The notes under the pieces: generated by a model | The model's database searches: none | Told to the model about the DNA's origin: nothing | The model's input: only the letters and a program-made list of their open reading frames with translations | Made by a program: the position numbers and the translations under genes | Origin: Blasia pusilla | Taxonomy: Eukaryota > Marchantiophyta > Marchantiopsida > Blasiales | DNA: 64,000 bases | Assembly: GCA_050084515.1 (NCBI GenBank) | Contig: CM114275.1 | Span: 20,026,001 to 20,090,000 of the forward strand | Direction: 5' to 3' | Shown: positions 55,890 to 64,000 of the stretch, piece by piece | Layout of the letters: each line of letters begins with the position of its first letter | Numbering within the stretch: position 1 is the stretch's first letter

Positions 55890-57530
55890 TCGTGGCCCAT
55901 GACCAAGGGCGTACGATCGGATGTGTTCATAGAAACCCCCGCAGGCGAGAGGAGGTACTTGCTAGCACTTTTTTTCCACATGCTAGTGGAGTTCTTCCTA
56001 CGCATTTTGACTTAGACGTGTAATATTCAGATCGGTCAGCGCCAAGGGCGCGGGATAGTGGTCTGCTGGATTGTATATTCCTACAATGATCCTTTAGATT
56101 AAGTACATGCTAATCTTTGTGAAACGAAGTGGGCCATACTTGTTCAATCGTAGTGTTGTTGTCGTGTTGTTGGAACATCTGTGATTTTGACCAAAGAGCT
56201 GCCTTCGTTCCTGGAAAATGGATTTTTCATATAGGAAGACGGATTGGTAAGCGACTGTCGAGTGTAACCGAAAAGTGAGACGGAATTTAACAACTTGCAC
56301 ATTTGAGACATTGGGCCAAAGCGACGCGTCCATGAAAAAGGTTTTCTTGTCTTCGTTTGGGACGAGAATTCTTCTCCTACACCGTTTCATTCTCTCCAAG
56401 CGTATCTTCATCTCACTGGGTCAGCTTCGTACTAATCGGACGGGCGTGTTCTCCATCCGCCGTTAACGCACCAGTTAAAACCCAATTGATCGGTGGAAAC
56501 GGAATTTGTCCATTTACGACCTTCTCCGTACCTGCGGCTTACTCCAAGTTCGAAATGGATTCCGAGAACGTGAATGAAATTCGACACGTTTTAGCCATAC
56601 CTGTAACCTGGTGCGTTTCCATTCAAATGCTCATACCTGTAACCTGGTGCGTTTCCATTCGAAAGCTCATGTCCAGATCGCGTCGTGTATGCGGCACGGC
56701 GAGCGGAATAGTCACCTCACCCCTTTCACCAGCGAGACAAAGGACAATCTGAGCAGAACAGGTGCGGAGAATGAGAAGAAACTCTGCGTGCGGCATCCAC
56801 TTCTTTGGTTGGCTTCTGATGAAGCGCTCTCTGTGAGAGCAGGTCTACCTCACCGGCTACAACGGCAGCAACAAGACTAACAGCATCAATGTGTGTCGAG
56901 AAGCTGCGCAGTGCTCACATTTCCCATGTCTACAAACGCGCTCAACCACCCTAAGGGCGACACCAGCAGCAGCAGCAGATGGAGGCCATTGGAGGAGCGG
57001 CGCATCATCCAAACGCTCCTTCATTAGGTGAAACTGCTCGCCGCGGCGATGTCGGACAGATTTGTGAGACGCATGGAGGCAGTCGATACGCCAAAGTTGC
57101 ATGTGAGAGAGTGGATCCGTTTTGGATGAAGACTGGTGTCGTGGTGCTGTGCGCAAGATACATTTGCACATTTTCCAGGTGGCGGTCGTGGTGGCACCTT
57201 CTTCAGCTAATCGTTTCTTGTACAGAAAGTCAGTCAAATGGTATTCCGCTCTCACCAATCCTCTTCTAAGAAAAAGAGCCCTCAATAAATAGCGGCTGAT
57301 GGAAAACCATCCGGATTTTTTTCCAAAAGGGCCTTAAAGAGAGTTCGTGACTGGCCATCCTCTTCTGATGGGCGTCGTTGAACTTTTGGGAGAGGAAATA
57401 TCCTAAAACCTAAATAAGGACACTTTAAGGATTTGGAAAATCAGATTCTTAAACGGGTTTCCCTATATTGTCCATCAGTAAAATGAGTTCCTAAAAAATC
57501 TGAAAAAATTAGGTGATGTAACCCTTGCGC
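55890..57530. other. Downstream non-coding DNA of the dikinase gene
   Basis: Contains a 36-bp tandem duplication (56597-56632 and 56633-56668, unit ATACCTGTAACCTGGTGCGT and on) and a (CAG)n-like run near 56967. Several short ORFs on both strands (for example 56857-57285 minus, 142 residues) show no recognised domain. Confidence 0.45.
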
Positions 57531-57547
57531 CCATAGATGGGACCAAG

Positions 57548-57623
57548 CCCTAAAGGGTCACTCTTAAGGCCGCTTCCCACCACCGCCCTTAAGGGTCACT
57601 GTTAAGGCCGCCTCCAAGCACCG
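57548..57623. repeat. 38-bp tandem duplication
   Basis: CCCTAAAGGGTCACTCTTAA and following bases (57548-57585) recur at 57586-57623 with a few substitutions. Confidence 0.85.
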
Positions 57624-57629
57624 ATTATA

Positions 57630-60600
57630 CTGAATGGACTCCATCTTGTATTTCATGGTTGTCCGCCTCGCCAAATTTTCAGTTGCCACAAGGACCAATG
57701 ACCCCGTGACCAGGGGTGTAACTGGTTTGCTGGGATGCAATAGGGGGTGTCAAAGTTCACCCTAGATAGAATTGCTGGGCTAAAGTGGGCAAAAGTGTTA
57801 GACCCAGGACTAGCCTTGATTTTCTTCGGGAAGAAGAGGGGGCAGAAATTTTATAATGAGACACGTTGGAGGATCCGGAAATACATTCGAACAACGCACT
57901 CACGCATTTATGACCACAAACTAGTGGGAAAAAAGAGGAGTGGGGAATTTGGAGCCTCTCGGGAGTATTAAAAGTGGAAGTTGAGGAGCTACCCATTTTG
58001 GAGCGGGTAAAGCCCCGCTAGGACAATTCCAGGTGCCCAAGAACCCCCGGATAGGGGGATCTTTGACACCCCCTAATGTCCTCGTGCCCTAGCAAACCCA
58101 TTATACCTGGTGCAAATTTGAAAGAAATTGACTAATTTTGTTCCGTCCGTAAGAGGGTGCCTTGGTGGTGCATTACTTGTGGTTGAAGAAGATTGCGGAT
58201 TCATGTATCTCTTGGAGAGTCAAAGCCTCGGCAATATTGTAATGGCATAAGGAAGTGCTATTTTGGGGTCCCATGCAACCCTAAGGGCCAAGTCCCATGT
58301 ACACCAAGTCATGGAAACTACGGAGGGTCTCCAATTTTTCTACGCCCAAAATTTTTGGGCGCATAAGTGGCCCAACGTCCTTGTAACCTCAACCTGGCTA
58401 TAATCAGAAGTAGTTACTAGGGGATGGTGAGTTTTGTTACATTGCCCATTAAAAAAAATTGTTCTGGACGTAGAAATAGGGGTCGATGGGACTTGTGCGC
58501 ATGTCCTTGGGATCAAGCTCTAAGAAGTCACCATAGGAAGTTGCTCTTAGTGCTCATAACATCATTTATTATGGAAGAAGGGGTTTGGACCAAGGAGGGG
58601 AAAAGCTCTAGGGTGGGGATTTTTTTTTCCCAAAATGAAAGGGTGGGTTGGAGGTTTTTCAAATGGAAAAAGGATGGGGGATAAAATTTTTAAACCGCGG
58701 AGGATTTAAAGAGGAACCAAAAATAATCTCCCTATTTTTTCAAATGAGGGGGGTTTTTTTCTTCTCCAAGTGTACATTCCCAAGGCAAGCAAACACGTGC
58801 TAGTAATTAGAGGAGGAAACTAGAAAAAAATTCAATCGAAAAAACCAAGGGAACAACTTATACATACCATTGCTAAGACCATCAATTTCAGTTAACAACT
58901 ATTGAACTATGAAAACATGAAATGCAAATTGAAAAACGTGTAGAAAGTTTCCAAGAATAAAAAAATCTACATAAAAACATAAAGATATTGGTGCAAATAG
59001 AGCTTCTTTTTTCCAATGGAATAGGGTGTATAGTTGTGTAACTCTATGGACAAATCATTCAAAAGAAATGAAAAAACTCGAATAGAATCGGCTACAAACT
59101 TCCAAGCTAAGCAATTAATACCAACAATGACTTTCCTATTATTACTTTTGACATTTCAGGGCAATACACAAGGAAAATTGGACACAATGATTTTTACGAC
59201 AACGGTGGATTCTATCTCTTCTTTGGTTCGGATCTCCAAGGGAATTCATATGTAAAGGGGAAACACACTTGTGATTCTCTCAAACTCAGAACAAAGATAT
59301 GTGGTCCATGATATGGAAATCATGAGTCAAACATATGGAAAGCATACCATATACATCCAACCACATTGTCAAAGAAATGGCATAGTTAGAACATTTTCAA
59401 TCTAATAGTAATATGGTTCCATTCAATGCACTTACAAAAATAGTGTTATCATCACACAATAGTTGATTGATCATTAAAATTCCAAGTGGTCAAATGAGTT
59501 TGAGATTAGTGTCGTGGCATTAAGGTCAAGGTTTTCAACAACTACTTTATTTTTGTATTTTTGGTCAAGTGACTTCCTAGGTGTTATAATCTCGCTCTTT
59601 TTACATAAGAGGTTATGAGCATGGAATTCTCTTGGGTCATGAAATTTTTCTAGTGATGAGGAGATTTTTGACTCATCACCCAAATTTTGGGCATGCTTCA
59701 TCAATGAACGAAAAGACTTCAAGAATATTGGGATGCGTAAAAGAAACTAGACCCAAAGCACCCTTTTCTTTCATTTAATACTAACCCATTCCTCGGAGGA
59801 CTAGTTCAATAAAATCATTCACAACATCTTTGAGATTGACACTATTAATACAAATATTTATTTTCTTGGAAATTTTCTCTTGAGCCTTATATTCATAATC
59901 CCTTTGCAAAATCTATTCAATTCTTTGGTGCGTACTTTGTTACCTATTCTCTCTATTTCATTTTTTATATCCCACTTTACTATCATTATCGTGTTCCTTT
60001 TCTTATTGAATATATCATGTGCAATGATTAGGGGGACTTAAAGGATAAAGGGATTAGGTGATCCAATTGAGACTTTGTACGAGCTAAGTGCCAAGAAAAA
60101 AATATCTAAAATAATGAGTTCAACATGGGAATTAGGCAAGCATGGTTGTATTTGTTTCTCCAACCATTCATTGAGAAAAGATGAGCATACCTTTACAGGG
60201 GGTTGGAGGGATTGCATGATTTCATACTTCAACTCCAAGGAAATACTTAATAATGTTAGAGTGGCAAAAAATGGAAGGCCAATTGCAAGAAGCGCCATTT
60301 TAATCATCCTTGGTAAACCCTTGGTTCTCCCCTATTCTCATCTCGGAGAATCATAGGGATGAGTGTCGGTATTAGGTATCACGGAAGCTTGCGTTCAATA
60401 AGGCATGCTCTGCTTACTGATCTACACCCAAATACATATTGGCCACGGTTTGGGTCAACCAACCCTACGTCTCCCGATTCTTGGTCCCGGGCCATCCTTC
60501 AAGCTCAGTAGATCTGGATTAGATATCGACCCAACCCTCATTTCCTAAAAAGGAAAGTCCTTCAAGATTTGGGAAAAACTTCCCTCATAGTCTAGGAACC

Positions 60601-60800
60601 TAAAACAACACTAGTATGCATGGCAGTTCCAACTTCCCAATAGACCTTGAACGAGTCTCTTATCGAGACTCAATATCTTATTCATGGATTAAGGTTCAAG
60701 GTTGGTGTCCATAATTGACAAGGCATGCACTTGAGTGTCCACCACTCTTGATCCAACAGCCCGTATCCATCGAGCGAAAGGTATGTTAGTAGATGTTGCT
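57630..60800. other. Repeat-like, low-coding DNA
   Basis: 57.7-58.7 kb has many runs of G, C and A, and phrases such as GGGGGTGTC/GACACCCCC that recur in inverted orientation (57743 and 58065), suggesting a transposon remnant. 58.8-60.4 kb is AT-rich. No convincing gene. Confidence 0.4.
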
Positions 60801-60955
60801 TCATTTTTCTTGTTCACTCATGTACAATAACATGTATTGTCAGCCACTTAGTTAAGCTAACTTTCCTCCGAGACATTCTTGAGATGACCTTGACGCATGT
60901 TCCGTTTGTATAATAAAAGACCTCAGAAAAACTTTGTAGAAAATGCATTGTTACT

Positions 60956-61525
60956 TTACCTGATCCATTCAACCATGGCCTCAGTGTTATGTAAGACGTA
61001 GTCATGTGCTAAGTTCAGCATCTTCGGTGATAACCGAATAGGAACTTCTGCTCCCTCAAGCTCTTCACCAGCCACTCCATTATCCTCTTCAGATCCCGAG
61101 ACTCGGGTCCTAACATCCTCAAACTGCCTCATATATTGTGTTACAAAACCTAGTGCCTTATCCTTAATGTAACCTTCAGCCATACACCCCTCAGGATGAG
61201 CCATAGATCTCACATACTTCTTCATGTACGCCATATACCATTCCATAGGATACATCCATCGACAAGCTACGGGTCCACATATGTCTAACTCGTCAACAAC
61301 ATGGGACAAAAGATGTGTCATAACATCAAAGAACGCCGGGGTAAAGTGCATCTCAAGAAGACACAAAGTGATAGCAATCTCTTTGCGAAGTTTGTCAAAT
61401 TGTGAAGGATCACAAACCTTCACACAAACCATCCTAAAGATTTTACATAACCTAAAGATAGTCATCCTCACTGGATCTTTCATGAGGCCATAAAGGCAGT
61501 AAGGAAGGATTTTTTGTATCATCAC
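60956..61525 (-). pseudogene. CACTA (En/Spm) transposon protein fragment, DUF4218
   Basis: A 189-residue open frame. The segment FFDVMTHLLSHVVDELDICGPVACRWMYPMEWYM, then MKKYVRSMAHPEGCMAEGYIKDKALGFVTQYM, matches DUF4218, which follows the transposase in plant CACTA (TNP2-type) proteins. The part before it (LRKEIAITLCLLEMHFTPAF) also fits. The upstream transposase and the downstream C-terminus are not found, and no CACTA terminal repeats were located at its flanks. Probably a truncated copy or one exon. Confidence 0.85.
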
Positions 61526-61529
61526 GTGT

Positions 61530-62300
61530 ATGGTGGTGGTGATTCTTTTGAAAAATATGAATCAACTCGAGGGCCACATATAGCACAAGCAAGCTTCCCA
61601 CCATAGCTTTGCCCAGCTATTGTGCCATAGCTTTGACAAATATTGTGCCATTGTGGTTCTTCCTCGGACGCACCTCGGACGTAGTCTTTATCTCTCCGCC
61701 TTCAGTCTTGGCTCCTTTGTCACCAAAATTTTACCATCAAGCTCAAGATCTTCCTGCCTTTCACACCATACACCAACGAGACTATACTCAAGCACTCTCT
61801 CTGGCCCGCAGGCTCTCTTGACACGTTTCCTTCTCTTTCTCACATTCAGAGCTCTCTCTCGTAAGGTTCGTGAAAGAAGAAACGCGAGAATGTGAAGGGG
61901 GACGAGACCATACCATTCCCCTTCCGAATAGCTGAATGAAGCGCCAAGTATGGAATCTCACATGACAAGCCACCTAGGACTGAACATGCCACATCAACCT
62001 AGAACCCCACTACTAAGACTCCCAAGATCCATATGAGCACAAAATTCCTACCTCAATACAATAAGAGCCCCCTCACAATAGGAGTGACAACCATAACTTG
62101 TCGAGTTTTGAGCCTCAGAAACTTCTCAACCACATCGACTTGGTTATAAATGGTAGTACTAAATATACATCCTAGCATCTTGTCAAATCTTCAATCAACA
62201 AATAGGTACCGAAAACTTTCATCAAATCGGCCGTGACATACATGCGTGTCCATGCATTGAGGATCACATATACATAAGCATAAACACCTTTTTTTTCAAT
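61530..62300. other. Non-coding DNA, no gene seen
   Basis: Mixed composition with short ORFs only. No recognised motif. Confidence 0.4.
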
Positions 62301-62306
62301 GACATG

Positions 62307-63150
62307 AAATTGCCACAAGGACTCGAAAGAATCCTACTCAATGCCCTCTTCCGCCTTCTTAACACTTCTCTTTCTACCCTCCCTCCTCAAGACGGGGTCC
62401 AAAAAATCGGAAACCTTTCCCAGACATCCAACCCAACCCAAGGAACACAAGGCAAAATAAAAAGCTGCAAATCATCACTCACATATTCAATTAAAAATGT
62501 AAACCCTAAAAGTGGTTTTTTGGTTTGAGCATAGGGGGAGAACTGGGAGATCTGAACCGTTGAAGGTGTGGAGGGACACAATGCCTTGGCTTGTGCCAAG
62601 CTTCAGCACCATCCAATGGTGGGAAGAAACTTTAACCCCATGATAATATGGAAATGCCACGAGGACTCCAAAGAATCCTACTCAATGCCCTTTTCCTCCT
62701 TCTTGACCCCACTTTTTCTACCCTCCACCCTCAAAAAGGGGACCAAAAATCATGAAAAAATTTCCTGGATAGCACTCCAAACACAGGAACATAAAGCAAA
62801 AGAAAAAACTTCAAATGACCACTCACACATTCAATTAAAAATCATAAACCCTAAAAATGGTCTTTCATTTCTGGTTTGAGCATGGGGTGAGAACTAGGAG
62901 ATCTGAACCATTGAAGGTGTGGAGGGATATAGTGCCTTGGATTGTGCCAAGTTTCAACACCATCAATTGGAGGGAAGAAAACTCAACTTGACAATGACAT
63001 TAAAATGGCATAGAGAGGTGGAACAATCCTAGCCAAATTCCTCCTCTTCATTCTGCAACTCTCGTTTAGTACATGCCCCTTGAACCAAGGGTCCAAGAAT
63101 GTTCAAAAAATTTCTAGAGGTCAACTGAGCCCCAGGAACGCAGGACATAT
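62307..63150. repeat. Tandem repeat with a unit of about 345 bp, 2.4 diverged copies
   Basis: The unit starts near TGCCACAAGGACTC (62312) and again at TGCCACGAGGACTC (62656). Shared marks are AAGAATCCTACTCAATGCCC and TTGAAGGTGTGGAGGGA. A third, more diverged partial copy runs from about 62997 to 63150 (GGTGGAACAATCCTAGCC, then AGGGTCCAAGAATGTTC). No ORF spans the copies consistently. Confidence 0.8.
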
Positions 63151-63199
63151 ATATCCCAATAACAATAAAAAAAAGTATGGTAACATTGGAGCATGAAAT

Positions 63200-63428
63200 C
63201 ACTAAAACACATTAGTCGTTGTTTATGACTTATTATTACTAGGCAAGTGAAACAAATACGACTAGTCTTGACTAAAGAGTATTGATAACTACTTTAGTGA
63301 GGAGCATATGACTGTGTGAGTTGTGCAAACATTAATTTTAGGACTAAACCATTTTAGTCATAATTTGAGTCATTCTTTCAGTGAGTCATTTAAAGCCTAG
63401 TCATAAAAACCACACATTTCCTGTAGTG
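63200..63428. mobile_element. Small CACTA-like non-autonomous element
   Basis: Starts CACTAAAACACATTAGTC and ends TTTCCTGTAGTG, so the outer bases are CACTA and TAGTG. Both ends share TTTATGACT-type subterminal sequence in opposite orientation, and AAAT flanks both sides (63196-63199 and 63429-63432). CACTA elements normally make 3-bp duplications, so the 4-bp match may include one chance base. No coding capacity. Confidence 0.5.
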
Positions 63429-63468
63429 AAATCTTTTACCTTCCTCCAAGTGGTAATGCAAAATTATT

Positions 63469-63660
63469 TTGGAAGACTATACAATGGATCTTGACTTAGA
63501 ACTTGATTTGGAGATTTTCACGAGGATGTTTCTTGATACTGCTTGCTTATCAACAAGTGGGCCATCATTTATGGGTTTTGAGCATCTTCGTAATTGCATT
63601 ATCTCAACAGATTCACCAAATGACTTTATCTCTCTATATAAGGTGTGTGCACATATTATG
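63469..63660 (+). CDS. Possible exon, unidentified
   Basis: A frame starting MEDYTMDLDLELDLEIFTRM runs through a hydrophilic segment to SPNDFISLYK, where a donor-like AAG|GTGTGT occurs at about 63642. Beyond this the frame becomes very hydrophobic and looks like translated intron. Not recognised; may be part of a transposon. Confidence 0.2.
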
Positions 63661-64000
63661 ATATATTATCTATTATACTCTATCTTTAGGCTCTTGGGGG
63701 CTTGTCATCTATTGGTTATAGATAAGCCTCACTCAAGTATTCACCTTAGCTTCAACTATTGGAGAGGTTTATATTGCTTTGTTAGTTCATCCCTCTGCTT
63801 GCAATTTTATCACCACTTTAGCACCCACCTATTTCTGGGGTGCTGGTATTCTGGGGGGAGAGAGTAAGAGAGGAGAGTCTCTCTTTTAAAAAAGGGCCAA
63901 ATCCTTAAACTCTCTTCAAAATCATTTCTCCCCTACTTCAAATGCAGTAAATTTTTAAAAGAGAGTAAGAAGTGCACTGCTTTGGGGGAAAAACTAACCA

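Noticed and set aside
56857-57285. 142-residue minus-strand frame after the dikinase gene
   Set aside because: Over a CAG-rich, repeat-bearing 3' region; no domain, and biased composition.

Overview
The window looks like nuclear DNA from a land plant. It holds two spliced plant-type host genes: a CASP-like four-transmembrane membrane protein (13.15-15.95 kb, 3 exons) and a plastid phosphoglucan water dikinase (46.5-55.8 kb, about 19 exons). Everything between them is plant-type transposable elements: Ty3/gypsy LTR elements, a Helitron and CACTA remnants. The short introns in the dikinase gene and the character of the retroelements make a non-seed plant (bryophyte, lycophyte or fern) my best guess. 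That is an inference, not a demonstrated assignment.

Layout. 1-2.65 kb, minus strand: the gag, protease and then a C5-cytosine DNA methyltransferase of a degenerate LTR retrotransposon that runs off the left edge. 2.7-4.84 kb, minus strand: a second gypsy element (LTR-like DNA, polypurine tract, integrase), cut by a third gypsy element on the plus strand (5' LTR, Met-type primer binding site, gag, zinc knuckle, protease, reverse transcriptase; 4.84-8.32 kb), which is itself cut at 8.32 kb. 8.3-12 kb: AT-rich, no gene seen. 13-16 kb: the CASP-like gene. 17.56-30.19 kb, minus strand: a Helitron of about 12.6 kb with recognisable TC and CTAG ends, a decayed spliced RepHel gene, extra N-terminal ORFs and internal duplications. 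30.2-38.8 kb: AT-rich DNA with a foldback repeat, a PIF1-type helicase fragment and an unknown coding remnant. 38.80-43.84 kb: a fourth gypsy element with asymmetric LTRs and a 4-bp target duplication. 46.5-55.8 kb: the dikinase gene. 56-64 kb: simple and tandem repeats, a CACTA transposon fragment (DUF4218) and a small CACTA-like non-autonomous element.

The most interesting object is the methyltransferase-bearing retrotransposon at the left edge. Gag zinc knuckle, retropepsin motif and methyltransferase motifs I, IV, VI and VIII follow each other in order on one strand. An element that carries its own cytosine methyltransferase could affect its own silencing. This copy is broken by several nonsense codons and at least one frameshift.

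The two host genes are functionally unrelated. The dikinase acts in transitory starch breakdown in plastids. The CASP-like protein is a membrane-domain scaffold. No tRNA, rRNA, CRISPR or prokaryotic features were seen.
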